64,000 nt of DNA from an uncultured Robinsoniella sp. Lineage in GTDB: Bacteria > Bacillota > Clostridia > Lachnospirales > Lachnospiraceae. This document shows, piece after piece, positions 1 through 8,358 of the stretch. The stretch covers positions 1-64,000 of the forward strand of contig UQCR01000022.1 of the NCBI GenBank assembly GCA_900539655.1, in the 5' to 3' direction. Position numbers and translations under genes: made by a program. Position 1 is the stretch's first letter. Each line of letters starts with the position of its first letter. Under the pieces are notes generated by a model. It was not told the DNA's origin, did not search any database, and saw only the letters and a program-made list of their open reading frames with translations.

Positions 1-504
1 AATGAGGATCAGAGGCTGGCGAACTTCTCCACAGGTATGCAGCGGAAATTCCAGGTTCTGCTGACGATCAGCTGCAATCCTGATTTACTGATACTGGATG
101 AACCTACTGCCAACCTGGATACTGTGTCAAAAGACGACATTTTAGATATGGTAATGGACTTTATGCAGGATGAGGGGAAATCCATTCTGTTTTCCACCAA
201 CCTGACCGGGGACGTAGAACGGATTGCAGATTATGTAGCTTTTATGGAAAATGGCAGAATCATTTTTTCGGAAGAAAAAGATGCACTTCTGGAACAATAC
301 CGATTGTTTCACTGCCCGTTGGAACAGATGACACCGGAATTTAAAAAGAATGTAATAGGGATGAAAAAAACTTCTTTTGGATATGAAGGCTTGATTTCAG
401 CCGGATATCTAACTAATTACGGAATACGTACGGATGAAATGCGCTTTGTAAGAGCGGGATTTGATGATTTTATGAGATATTTTTCAAAGGAGGATGCGTT
501 ATGA
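1..504 (+). CDS. ABC transporter ATP-binding protein (5' end outside window)
   Basis: The frame is open from base 1, so the start and the Walker A motif lie upstream of the window. The visible part begins in the ABC signature region (read as NFSTGMQRKFQ, a variant of LSGGQ), followed by Walker B LLILDEPTANLD and an expected D-loop. The C-terminal part after about residue 95 is a short variable tail typical of small ATPases paired with ABC-2 permeases. It would energise the permease encoded by the next gene, with which it overlaps by four bases (ATGA). The substrate cannot be told; GntR-linked envelope-stress exporters of this layout are common in Firmicutes, but no regulator is visible here. 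Confidence 0.9.
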   Translation, partial: NEDQRLANFSTGMQRKFQVLLTISCNPDLLILDEPTANLDTVSKDDILDMVMDFMQDEGKSILFSTNLTGDVERIADYVAFMENGRIIFSEEKDALLEQYRLFHCPLEQMTPEFKKNVIGMKKTSFGYEGLISAGYLTNYGIRTDEMRFVRAGFDDFMRYFSKEDAL

Positions 505-1151
505 TAAAGGATATTCTGGCCTATCAGAAAATGGAACGGGTCGCAGATGTAGGGCGTATGCAGATATTCTCGTATATATTGATATGCTTTGTGCTGGGGC
601 AGACATTTTTCTTTGGGAATGGAGTTCTATCTCTTACGTTATGGGTATTCGTATATACCATACAAAAACTGCGAAGAGTTTACTTTGAGGAACACTCCAT
701 TATGCGATATGCACCACTGCCACGAAAAAATATCATTCAGAATTTACTGATGAAAAGCTATTTTTACCTGCTTTTCACAATCCTGATTGACATATCCGTT
801 CTCACTCCTGATTACCTGATTTACATGTATTCACAGAGTTCACTGACCGGATTAATCAGCGCCATGCTCTTTTACTACTTTTGCTTTATTTTTGCCTGGC
901 ATGTTGCTTTGATGATCCTGACTCTCGATAATAAAATTGTTCGTTTTACACTATTTGCAGGTGAAGTCATCATTCTAATCATTGCTGTTATAAACATTTA
1001 TCCTACTCTTCACCAGAAAACCGGAGACTTAATATTATTAATAGCCCAGTCTCCTTACTTCTATATTTATCTCATTGTTATGGGTATCCTGGCAATTGGA
1101 ACATCCATTGCTGCCATACAGCTTTTTACTTCAAAAATTTATCAAGCTTAA
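501..1151 (+). CDS. ABC-2 type transporter membrane protein
   Basis: A 216-residue hydrophobic protein with about six predicted membrane segments (roughly residues 22-40, 42-56, 85-105, 117-145, 148-168 and 185-205). It is translationally coupled to the ATPase upstream by an ATGA overlap, with an AAGGAGG-like site inside the end of that gene. Size and topology match ABC-2 permease half-transporters found beside 220-240 residue ATPases. The role is presumably export of a lipid, peptide or antibiotic; the sequence does not reveal the substrate. A hairpin terminator follows 58 bases downstream, so the pair ends its operon here. Confidence 0.75.
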   Translation: MIKDILAYQKMERVADVGRMQIFSYILICFVLGQTFFFGNGVLSLTLWVFVYTIQKLRRVYFEEHSIMRYAPLPRKNIIQNLLMKSYFYLLFTILIDISVLTPDYLIYMYSQSSLTGLISAMLFYYFCFIFAWHVALMILTLDNKIVRFTLFAGEVIILIIAVINIYPTLHQKTGDLILLIAQSPYFYIYLIVMGILAIGTSIAAIQLFTSKIYQA

Positions 1152-1208
1152 ACATGCTTTTTCTACCAGTCTTATAACAAATTAGACGTTCAGACCCTTT
1201 ATCGTATA

Positions 1209-1246
1209 GGTCCGCAAGCTACACCCAGCTTGTGGACCATTTTATT
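1209..1246 (+). terminator. Rho-independent terminator after the ABC operon
   Basis: GGTCCGCAAGCT (1209-1220) pairs with AGCTTGTGGACC (1227-1238), a 12-bp stem with one G.U pair and a 6-base loop, followed by ATTTTATTT. It lies between convergent genes and probably serves the plus-strand operon. Confidence 0.75.
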
Positions 1247-1267
1247 TCCCCGGTCTTTCTATAGGGA

Positions 1268-2218
1268 TTACTTAATATACTTTTTGGCAAACCGGTCAAC
1301 TGCATCCCAATAAGTCTTGCTGTCAGTCATCCTGGCTTCTCCGTGTGCTGCTCCCGGAATTACAAGCTTTTCTTTTTCATATGCCGCTGCTTCATACAGC
1401 TCGTCTAACATGTCATAGGGTACAAAGGTATCCTGGTCACCATGGATAAACAATGTTGGCGTATGGCTCTTCGCTATTTGTTTCAGCGCACTTGCTTCTC
1501 TTAAGAAGTAACCGGCACGGATCTTAACTACTGCTGAGGATACGTTCAGAACCGGAAACGAAGGCAGTCCAAACATTTCCTTTAGCTGGTATTCAAACTC
1601 ATCCCATACGGAAGTATATCCACAGTCTTCCACCACGGCTTTTACCTGGGATGGCAGATCTTCTTCTCCGGATGTCATCATCACCGTTGCTGCGCCCATG
1701 GAAACACCCATCAGAAGTATCTGGGCACTTTCATCATCCGATACGATGGTGTTGACCCATTTCACGATATCTCTTCTTTCCGGCCATCCCATTCCGATTA
1801 ATTTACCTTCACTCTGTCCATGAGCCCGGGCATCCGGAATCAATATATTATAATTGCTCTCGTAAAAATGTTTTCCGTAAATAGCCATATTCGCTGCTTC
1901 CCCTTTATAGCCATGGCAGAGAACAACATATTTATTGGATGGCTTTTTCGCATCCACTTTATAAGCATGGAGCTTGAGGGAATCGTCACTGGTCATCCAG
2001 ATATCTTCGGCTTCCCCTGACAGCCAGGATGCGGCTTCCACCATATCCGCACTATCCGGCTTTTCGTCCGTGTCATCATCGGATTCAATGCCATTGGTTA
2101 CAGCGGGATTCAACGCATAATTACAAAAATAATTGCCGATAAATCCAAGAGCTGCTGCCAATACCAGCACCAGAACAATCAGAATACCGATGATCAGTTT
2201 CTTTTTCCTGTTTTTCAT
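1268..2218 (-). CDS. Membrane-anchored alpha/beta hydrolase
   Basis: 316 residues with an N-terminal membrane anchor (about 8-30: a Lys/Arg-rich start, then a hydrophobic run), so the catalytic domain is extracytoplasmic. The alpha/beta hydrolase fold shows an oxyanion-hole HGYKG (about 102), the nucleophile elbow GVSMGA (Ser about 171), an acid in the HGDQDTFVP strand and the catalytic His in GAAHGEAR. It resembles the BAAT/dienelactone-type 'extended' esterases of Firmicutes (YqkD-like). The start ATG overlaps the stop of the upstream glycosyltransferase by four bases and has GGGGAGA as ribosome site. As last gene of the GT/flippase/ATP-grasp operon it may remove or transfer an acyl group on the product; this is inference. 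Confidence 0.85.
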   Translation of the reverse strand: MKNRKKKLIIGILIVLVLVLAAALGFIGNYFCNYALNPAVTNGIESDDDTDEKPDSADMVEAASWLSGEAEDIWMTSDDSLKLHAYKVDAKKPSNKYVVLCHGYKGEAANMAIYGKHFYESNYNILIPDARAHGQSEGKLIGMGWPERRDIVKWVNTIVSDDESAQILLMGVSMGAATVMMTSGEEDLPSQVKAVVEDCGYTSVWDEFEYQLKEMFGLPSFPVLNVSSAVVKIRAGYFLREASALKQIAKSHTPTLFIHGDQDTFVPYDMLDELYEAAAYEKEKLVIPGAAHGEARMTDSKTYWDAVDRFAKKYIK

Positions 2219-3309
2219 TCACATTCTCCCCGGTCTGCAGTTGCCGCTGCTTCATTTTGCTGAACCTTATCTGGCTGTATATCCACATCGGCTTGTTGTT
2301 TTTCCAGCTTCCTTTGCAGATCCATTTGCACATCCATTTGCGGTTCCGTTCCCATCCCGCCTACCGTTCCTGCTTCCGTCTTTTCGGCCAGGACATTGAT
2401 TGTCTCACGAACCACATACTGAGGTGTTTTATTCAAATTCAGCATAATTTTTCCGATATACTCGCCCACAATCCCAAGCATAAACAGAACGATCCCAAAA
2501 AACAGGAACATGGCGCACATCAGGGAAGACCAGCCCAGTACCATCGTTGGATCCAAAATCCGTCGAACAAATACAACCAGCGCTCCAATCACACCGAGTA
2601 CTGCAAAAATTCCACCCAGAAGCATGGAAAAACGCAAGGGGATTACAGTGTAATTTATACAGGACAAAAATAACCGTAACAGCTTTTTAAACGTATAATT
2701 GGAAGTTCCCACCTCACGGCTGAAATGTTCAATATCCACATTTGCAATATGATTTGTGGTACGGTAAAACAATACCTGCAGATATAGATTATAGTTATCA
2801 TACTTAACAATTTCATCTCTGACATATTTCTTGGCGAGCCAGAAACTGCACGCAGTAATCCCCTTTGGCCTTTCAATCATATGCCAGACTATAAAGTCAC
2901 TGATTTTACTGGTCAGATTTTTAAACCAGGAAAATTTCCGGGTCTGGTATCTGCCATAGACCAAATCATAGCCTTCATTCATTTTTTCAATAAATTTGTG
3001 GATTTGGGAAGGGTGCGTCTGCATGTCATCGTCCATTCCCATAATCAACTCGCCGTTTGTATGCTGAAGCCCTGCCATGATAGCATTGTGCTGTCCAAAA
3101 TTCTTAGCCAGGTCAATGCCTTTCACAAAGGGATATTTGGCTGCACAGCGTTTAATGGATTCATAGGTCCGGTCTTTCGAATAATCATTTACCAGGACGA
3201 ACTCACACTCGTAACCATCTATTTTTTTGAATTCTTCCACGCATAAATCCACAACCTTTTCAATGGTATCCTGTGAATTATAGCAAGGAATCACAATTGA
3301 TATTAACAT
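2215..3309 (-). CDS. Polyprenyl-phosphate glycosyltransferase, ArnC/GtrB type (GT2)
   Basis: 364 residues. GT-A domain at the N-terminus (VIPCYNSQDTIEKV, DYSKDRT, then MGMDDDMQTHP with a DDD/DxD metal site near 95), followed by two membrane segments at about 230-255 and 265-290, the architecture of DPM1/ArnC/GtrB/CsbB enzymes that load a sugar onto undecaprenyl phosphate. After the family's usual end (about 310) comes an unusual low-complexity tail rich in Gln, Met, Asp and Ala. AAGGAG precedes the ATG. Neighbours are two ArnE/ArnF-like half-transporters and two ATP-grasp ligases, suggesting that the lipid-linked sugar is modified and flipped. ArnC-like specificity is not implied, only the architecture. 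Confidence 0.9.
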   Translation of the reverse strand: MLISIVIPCYNSQDTIEKVVDLCVEEFKKIDGYECEFVLVNDYSKDRTYESIKRCAAKYPFVKGIDLAKNFGQHNAIMAGLQHTNGELIMGMDDDMQTHPSQIHKFIEKMNEGYDLVYGRYQTRKFSWFKNLTSKISDFIVWHMIERPKGITACSFWLAKKYVRDEIVKYDNYNLYLQVLFYRTTNHIANVDIEHFSREVGTSNYTFKKLLRLFLSCINYTVIPLRFSMLLGGIFAVLGVIGALVVFVRRILDPTMVLGWSSLMCAMFLFFGIVLFMLGIVGEYIGKIMLNLNKTPQYVVRETINVLAEKTEAGTVGGMGTEPQMDVQMDLQRKLEKQQADVDIQPDKVQQNEAAATADRGECE

Positions 3310-3389
3310 TTTAGTACTCCTTTATTTCCGTTAGAAACAAATCAAACGGGTTTGCCTGGATGTTGCTGCAAAATATTTGTATGTGCCGG

Positions 3390-3734
3390 CTACAGGGAAA
3401 AAACTAATATTCCCGCTAAAATAACCAGTATTCCTACTAATTTTTTCTTTGGAAAACGCTCTTTCAAAAAGAAATACCCCATGACGGATACAAATATGTA
3501 GCTGGTTGATTCTAAAATAGGCGCCATGGATAGCGGTACATAGCGCAGTGCAAACATAGTCAGAAGCGTGGATAGAAAAAAAAGTCCATACGCAAATATG
3601 ACCAGCGGATTTAAATACTCAAACAGCATGCTCTTATATTTCTTCATTGTAGCCTTTTTCAGCAGGATCTGGGAAATAGCTGAAATCAGAACAGATGACA
3701 ATAAAATACAGACAGAAAGACTCATCTTACTCAT
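3390..3734 (-). CDS. EamA/ArnE-like four-helix half-transporter
   Basis: 114 residues, four predicted membrane helices (about 5-25, 40-62, 66-88, 94-113), the size of SMR/ArnE/ArnF subunits. The ...PLSMAPILESTSYIF... segment and the KER turn before the last helix are typical of the EamA/DMT superfamily. It overlaps the next half-transporter by 8 bases (ATGAGTAA), so the two are translated together and probably form a heterodimer. Expected role by analogy with ArnE/ArnF: flipping an undecaprenyl-phosphate-linked sugar made by the adjacent ArnC/GtrB-type enzyme. A small multidrug-type exporter is the alternative. Confidence 0.8.
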   Translation of the reverse strand: MSKMSLSVCILLSSVLISAISQILLKKATMKKYKSMLFEYLNPLVIFAYGLFFLSTLLTMFALRYVPLSMAPILESTSYIFVSVMGYFFLKERFPKKKLVGILVILAGILVFSL

Positions 3735-4092
3735 CTGAAGTCACCACCAGATAGATACCAAAGAAGATAATCCCTGCTCCCAGCAGCATGTTCCATGTGA
3801 TTACCTCCCCAAATATTATTTTACCGAAAATCATTCCCCAGATCAGGGTTACCGGTTTGTTTGCAAATGCTACCGTCAGAGGGATACGCTTTAAGATCTG
3901 CTGCCAGATAAAGGCATATACGAACATAATCAGAAGCACCAGTCCATAGTAACCGCAAAATTCCAGTGATAAAAATTTCTGGTTTGCCGCCATCTTTGAC
4001 GCCACACCGCTTAAAGAACTAAAAAGCAGGCTGATATGCAGAACTGTAAATAACTTTATATAAAACCATTTGTTTTTTGTCTGTTCAGCCAT
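3727..4092 (-). CDS. EamA/ArnF-like four-helix half-transporter
   Basis: 121 residues with four membrane helices. Contains ...RIPLTVAFANKPVTLIWGM..., matching the conserved helix-3 region of EamA/ArnF proteins (small residues, Pro, aromatic), and GAGIIFFGIYLVV as the last helix. One base separates it from the stop of the ATP-grasp gene upstream and it overlaps its partner downstream. The pair of unequal half-transporters beside an ArnC-like glycosyltransferase is the strongest reason to read it as a lipid-linked sugar flippase rather than a drug exporter. Confidence 0.8.
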   Translation of the reverse strand: MAEQTKNKWFYIKLFTVLHISLLFSSLSGVASKMAANQKFLSLEFCGYYGLVLLIMFVYAFIWQQILKRIPLTVAFANKPVTLIWGMIFGKIIFGEVITWNMLLGAGIIFFGIYLVVTSDE

Positions 4093-4093
4093 A

Positions 4094-5287
4094 TCATTCT
4101 TCCACTTCTATAGTGATCTTGGATAGTACTTCTTCTAAACGTTCCCTGCATGCCTTAAGCGTGTCACCCTTTATAATAATCTGACCAATTCTGTCTCTGC
4201 CATTGTGATATTGATTCACGCGGTCCCCTTCCTTGATATTAAAGGATAAGTCGATAATATCCTCACAGGGTTCGTTTTCGTTCACCAGCTTCGTAACCGT
4301 ACCGGACTTTTGGGAAATCAAAATCTTGGATAGATTAGGTACCGGTCGAACCATAGAAGCACGGATAAACAGCGCGCGGACATCCAGTCCCATTGCCAGC
4401 ATGGCAATTACTTCATAATAGTGTATTCCATAGTATATACTCACTAATTCCGGCAGGCAGGTTGCCCCTGCTCTTGCAGTGATTTCTATTACATAAACCT
4501 TGCCATCCTTTAATATCAGGTCACAGTTAACCGGGCAGTTATCAAATCCCAATGCGCGGACTGCTTTTAAAACTTCCCCTGAAATCTGAGGTGACAGCTG
4601 GTCAATATCCTCAAGGGGTACAGAATGTCCAACCGGTGTGGGCGTAAAGCTCTGATAAGCGTCTATTCCGTTTGGAAGCATAAAAACAAGCTCTCCATCC
4701 TGAAGCATTGCTTCCGTCCCAAATATTGTCCCCTCAATGAACTCTTCCACCAGGCAGTAGTCCTTCCCGGTTGCCTCCATTGTTTTACTGTAATTGGCAA
4801 TGGCTTCTTCTTTCGTATTGCTTCTGAATATTCCTCTGCTGCCCATCAGGTCCACTGCTTTCACAATAACAGGAAACTTCAGTTCCTCCAACGCCTTTTC
4901 CAGATCCATCTGATTTTTCACAAGTCTGAATCTGGCAGTGCTTACGCCCTCTCTCTCAAATGCTTTTTTCATTTCCCATTTATTTGTAGAGCAGCACGCG
5001 GCTTTATACGAGGGTCCCTTAAGTCCCATCTTTTCAGATACATATCCTATAGCCGGCACCCCGGTATCCAGGCAGCAGGTGGTAATACCATCTATCTGAA
5101 ACTTTTCGGCATATTCCAATACCTGCTCCGGCTTTGATATATCAGCGTAGCAGAACTCATCTGCCTCTTCAAATCCCGGAAAATCTCCTGGTATGCTGGC
5201 GGTAATTGTATGGAAACCCAGTTTTTTTGCCGCCCTTATTAACGGCACCTGAGAATAACTTGCACCTAATATCATTAATTTTTTCAT
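4094..5287 (-). CDS. ATP-grasp domain ligase (first of two)
   Basis: 397 residues from the ATG at 5287, chosen because GAGGA lies 8 bases upstream and the protein then begins KKLMILGASYSQ, the usual Rossmann-like pre-ATP-grasp start; an upstream in-frame ATG has no spacing for that site. Middle and C-terminal ATP-grasp parts are clear: FPVIVKAVDLMGSRGI (ATP-binding Lys and Gly loop), CLVEEFIEG (adenine-contact strand) and VIEITARAGATCLPEL with the metal-binding Glu. The family joins a carboxylate to an amine through an acyl-phosphate (PurK/CarB/BtrJ-like). Here it sits in an operon with a polyprenyl-phosphate glycosyltransferase and flippase subunits, so an aminoacyl or peptide-type modification of a lipid-linked sugar is a reasonable inference. 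Substrate unknown. Confidence 0.85.
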   Translation of the reverse strand: MKKLMILGASYSQVPLIRAAKKLGFHTITASIPGDFPGFEEADEFCYADISKPEQVLEYAEKFQIDGITTCCLDTGVPAIGYVSEKMGLKGPSYKAACCSTNKWEMKKAFEREGVSTARFRLVKNQMDLEKALEELKFPVIVKAVDLMGSRGIFRSNTKEEAIANYSKTMEATGKDYCLVEEFIEGTIFGTEAMLQDGELVFMLPNGIDAYQSFTPTPVGHSVPLEDIDQLSPQISGEVLKAVRALGFDNCPVNCDLILKDGKVYVIEITARAGATCLPELVSIYYGIHYYEVIAMLAMGLDVRALFIRASMVRPVPNLSKILISQKSGTVTKLVNENEPCEDIIDLSFNIKEGDRVNQYHNGRDRIGQIIIKGDTLKACRERLEEVLSKITIEVEE

Positions 5288-5329
5288 ATTCATTTCCTCG
5301 GTATCCTGTCTATATTCCATGTATGTCTT

Positions 5330-6484
5330 TTAAAGTATTTCTAACTCTGTTTCAATCTCCTGCATTTTGCAATAGTCCCGGGTTTTTATTATGTAAAATC
5401 CAAACCGGCTTCCGCTATCAATAACTTCATGGGAGCCAACTTCTCCAATCTCACTGGTAAATACAATATTCAGGGGGTATTTTTCTTTTATCTTCCTGTA
5501 TTTCTCCATATCCCCGGATCCTAAAATAAACTGGATTCTGGCAAAGTGGTGGAGGGGTTCTTTTAGAATCTCCGGCATCTCGCCCAAAGCAGTCTGAATA
5601 ACCATTTTCAAATAATCCTGCCCGGTGGAGAGCGGAACCAGGTGGGAACCAATACAGTCTCCGCCCATACGTGACCCAATTTCAATGATTTTTACTTCCT
5701 GCCTGCTGTTGATACGGAATTCCGAGTGGGATGCCCCATTTCGGATTTCAAGAGCATCCAGAGCCATTCCAAGTTCATGAAATACACGGGCCTCCAATTC
5801 CGGAGACAATCCGGCAGGTTCCACGTGGCCGGTTTCTATAAAATGAGGTGCCCCCGTGGTATACTTCCTGGTAAGCGCCAAAAATGTATGCTGCCCATTA
5901 TAGCTGATACCTTCACAGCTGTATTCCTCTCCGTCAATGTACTCTTCTAATATGGCTTTCTTTTCAAAAGAATGAAAAATGGCAGCCTCAACCGCTCCTT
6001 CTAATTCTTCTTCCCCAAATACCTTGGTAATCGCCCTGCTTCCGGACCGGTCTGTAGGTTTCACAATGATTGGATATGTCATGTCCCGGGGAAGTTGTAT
6101 GCTGCGTTTATTATCCACTACCGTAAACAGCGGTGCGGAGATATGATTTCTCACTAATGCCCTGCGCATTTCAAATTTATTCGTGGAATACAGAATGCAC
6201 CTGTCGCTGTTTGTACAAAGCCCCAGCCGTGCCGCCAGATACTGAACCGTAATGTTCGCCAGGTCTGAGCCTATGCTGGCAACTGCATCCGGCATGATCT
6301 TTTTACATTCCTCTAAAATTTCTTCCTTTTCCACTATACTGACCGGGTAGAAGTAATCTGCTGTCTGCTCTCCTACAGCCCCTTCCTTCCACGCAAATAC
6401 ATGGGTCTGATATCCCATCTCTCTGGCTTTCAGTATCAGTGGATTCTGGAAATCGTTTGCTCCGATAATGACAATTTTTTTCAT
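5330..6484 (-). CDS. ATP-grasp domain ligase (second of two)
   Basis: 384 residues from the ATG at 6484 (AAGGA 6 bases upstream; protein begins KKIVIIGANDFQNPL). Same architecture as its downstream neighbour and clearly a diverged paralogue: PIIVKPTDRSGSRAI, ILEEYIDGEEYSCEG, and KIIEIGSRMGGDCIGSHL with metal-binding Glu. The C-terminal 80 residues differ from the other copy. It is the first gene of the operon; 42 bases separate it from the second ligase. Two non-identical ATP-grasp enzymes in one operon suggest two sequential ligations or a heterodimer. It could also be a D-alanine-ligase-like or dipeptide ligase; no sequence feature fixes the substrate. Confidence 0.85.
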   Translation of the reverse strand: MKKIVIIGANDFQNPLILKAREMGYQTHVFAWKEGAVGEQTADYFYPVSIVEKEEILEECKKIMPDAVASIGSDLANITVQYLAARLGLCTNSDRCILYSTNKFEMRRALVRNHISAPLFTVVDNKRSIQLPRDMTYPIIVKPTDRSGSRAITKVFGEEELEGAVEAAIFHSFEKKAILEEYIDGEEYSCEGISYNGQHTFLALTRKYTTGAPHFIETGHVEPAGLSPELEARVFHELGMALDALEIRNGASHSEFRINSRQEVKIIEIGSRMGGDCIGSHLVPLSTGQDYLKMVIQTALGEMPEILKEPLHHFARIQFILGSGDMEKYRKIKEKYPLNIVFTSEIGEVGSHEVIDSGSRFGFYIIKTRDYCKMQEIETELEIL

Positions 6485-6594
6485 ACTAATCCTTCCCTGG
6501 AGCGTGTATTTCATTCTGTACTTTGCACGTCCAGTTTTCCATCTATTGCCTGCAAATACTGATTACATCCCTCACCGGACAGTACAAATACACG

Positions 6595-6639
6595 AAAATC
6601 GGGACCAGGAAGCTTCTTTTATGAGGCTTCCGAATCCCG
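6595..6639 (-). terminator. Rho-independent terminator downstream of rpoD
   Basis: On the minus strand CGGGA (6639-6635) and TCCCG (6604-6600) flank an inner stem built on GGAAGC/GCTTCC, followed by ATTTT. It separates rpoD from the ATP-grasp operon, whose promoter must lie between about 6485 and 6600. Confidence 0.7.
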
Positions 6640-6708
6640 TTTTCCTTCCAGTACAGCATTGTATAATATAATCAGGTAATTTACACAACCGCTCCTGTAA
6701 TCCCAACT

Positions 6709-7833
6709 TTAAATTAGAAAATCCTTCAGTCGTTTACTGCGAGAGGGATGACGCAGCTTACGAAGTGCTTTCGCTTCTATCTGCCTGATACGCTCTCTGG
6801 TAACATTGAATTCTTTGCCGACTTCTTCTAATGTTCGTGCTCTTCCGTCCTCCAGACCAAAGCGCAGCTTTACTACCTGGCGTTCTCTGTCCGTAAGGGA
6901 CTCTAAAGCAGTGCCAAGTTCTTCTCTCAACATGGAGAATGCAGCAGAATCTGCCGGTGAAAGCGCAGAATCATCTTCTATAAAGTCACCTAAATGACTA
7001 TCATCTTCTTCCCCGATCGGTGTATCAAGAGATACCGGATCCCTGGAGATTTTCAATACTTCTCTCACTCTTCCAACGGGAACATTCAGTCTCTCCGCCA
7101 CTTCCTCAGCGGTTGGTTCTCTTCCTAATTCCTGAAGAAGGGTTCTGGTCATACGAAGGGTTTTATTAATGGTTTCCACCATATGTACCGGAACACGAAT
7201 CGTTCTTCCGGTATCTGCAATACCACGTGTAATCGCCTGACGAATCCACCAGGTAGCATAAGTACTGAATTTATATCCCTTGGTATAATCGAACTTGTCC
7301 ACAGCCTTCATAAGCCCCATGTTTCCCTCCTGAATCAGATCCAGGAATGGCATACCGCGGCCAACATATTTTTTAGCAATACTGACTACCAGACGCAGAT
7401 TTGCCTCCGTCAGTGATTTCTTAGCTTCTTCATCGCCATTTTCCACACGTTTTGCCAGTTCTACTTCTTCTTCTGTACTAAGCAGAGGTACATTACCGAT
7501 TTCTTTCAGATACATACGTACCGGATCTTCCGTGCTGACACCTTCCAGGACATCAACATCATCGATAATCTCAACTTCCTCTTCTTCACCTAAAAGCAGA
7601 TCATCATCGCTTTCCAGCAATAATTCTTCTACTTCTTCATCTGCAGAACCATGTAATACATCAATATTACTCTTTTCCAAGAATTCTAATATTGCGTCCA
7701 TCTTGTCTTCACTGAGTTCAATTCCTGCAAAAGCATCATTGATTTCTTTGTACTCAATCATGTTCTTCTTGCTTTTTGCCTTATCGATAAGTCCCTTTAA
7801 TGCTTTTGAAAATTGTTCTTGTAATTCATCCAT
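6709..7833 (-). CDS. rpoD: Primary RNA polymerase sigma factor (sigma-70/SigA)
   Basis: 374 residues. The start at 7833 (MDELQEQF...) is preferred: it has AGAGGAG upstream and gives the normal region 1.1 start, whereas a longer frame to 7953 would run into lspA. Region 1.1 is followed by a very acidic stretch (about 60-95), then region 1.2/2 (DPVRMYLKEIG, FDYTKGYKFSTYATWWIRQA with the -10-binding aromatic cluster), region 3, and region 4 with RERQVVKLRFGL and the helix-turn-helix VTRERIRQIEAKALRKLRHP. It is the housekeeping sigma factor recognising TTGACA/TATAAT. It lies 62 bases downstream of an lspA-like gene rather than behind dnaG, an unusual neighbour. Confidence 0.97.
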   Translation of the reverse strand: MDELQEQFSKALKGLIDKAKSKKNMIEYKEINDAFAGIELSEDKMDAILEFLEKSNIDVLHGSADEEVEELLLESDDDLLLGEEEEVEIIDDVDVLEGVSTEDPVRMYLKEIGNVPLLSTEEEVELAKRVENGDEEAKKSLTEANLRLVVSIAKKYVGRGMPFLDLIQEGNMGLMKAVDKFDYTKGYKFSTYATWWIRQAITRGIADTGRTIRVPVHMVETINKTLRMTRTLLQELGREPTAEEVAERLNVPVGRVREVLKISRDPVSLDTPIGEEDDSHLGDFIEDDSALSPADSAAFSMLREELGTALESLTDRERQVVKLRFGLEDGRARTLEEVGKEFNVTRERIRQIEAKALRKLRHPSRSKRLKDFLI

Positions 7834-7895
7834 AAACTTTCTTTTCTCCTCTATGGTATTCCTACAGATTACCATAACATTTTTGACATATCCTG

Positions 7896-8354
7896 TCAAC
7901 TTTTGTTCCTGAGATTCCACAAAATAAATAAAAAAGATCCCGCAAAAATACATAAATCGGAAATATTAAACACGATTTGGCGAAACTTTTTCCATTTTGT
8001 CTGAAAGCTGAAGTAGTCTACTACGTATCCACGCTTTATCCTGTCGTAAATATTACTTGCCGCTCCTCCCAGCACCAGGGCAAATCCGGCCTTTAACAAG
8101 CCCATTCCCTTTTTGCCCAGAAGCCAGAGATAAGCGAAGAGGACTCCCACCGTCATCCCGGTAGACAGCCCTGCTACAAACTCCTGCTTTTTATCCAGAA
8201 AATTTAACATAGCGCCTTTGTTATGGTATTTGTGAAGAATGATTTTGCCGCCCAGTATTTCTTCATCTTCTCCAATTTCTCTGGTATTCTCTATTTTGTC
8301 TTTTATAAAATAATCAGCGATAAATATAATTACCGGTATCAGAATGTATATCAT
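7896..8354 (-). CDS. lspA: Lipoprotein signal peptidase II-like protein
   Basis: 152 residues with four predicted membrane helices. LspA signature blocks are present: YHNKGAMLNF (usually N.GAAF), GGAASNIYDRIKRGYVVDYF with the first catalytic Asp (113), and FNISDLCIFAG with the second (133). It is shorter and more diverged than typical LspA; the first block has an extra residue and the N-terminal acidic cluster ENTREIGEDEE is unusual. The expected role is cleavage of prolipoprotein signal peptides before the lipid-modified Cys. GGAGG precedes the ATG; the gene begins 4 bases after the clpX stop, so the two were co-transcribed. It may be a second, specialised copy. Confidence 0.8.
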   Translation of the reverse strand: MIYILIPVIIFIADYFIKDKIENTREIGEDEEILGGKIILHKYHNKGAMLNFLDKKQEFVAGLSTGMTVGVLFAYLWLLGKKGMGLLKAGFALVLGGAASNIYDRIKRGYVVDYFSFQTKWKKFRQIVFNISDLCIFAGSFLFILWNLRNKS

Positions 8355-8358
8355 AGGC

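Noticed and set aside
7834..7953. A 40-residue N-terminal extension of RpoD
   Set aside because: It overlaps lspA and has no ribosome site; the start at 7833 gives the normal family N-terminus.
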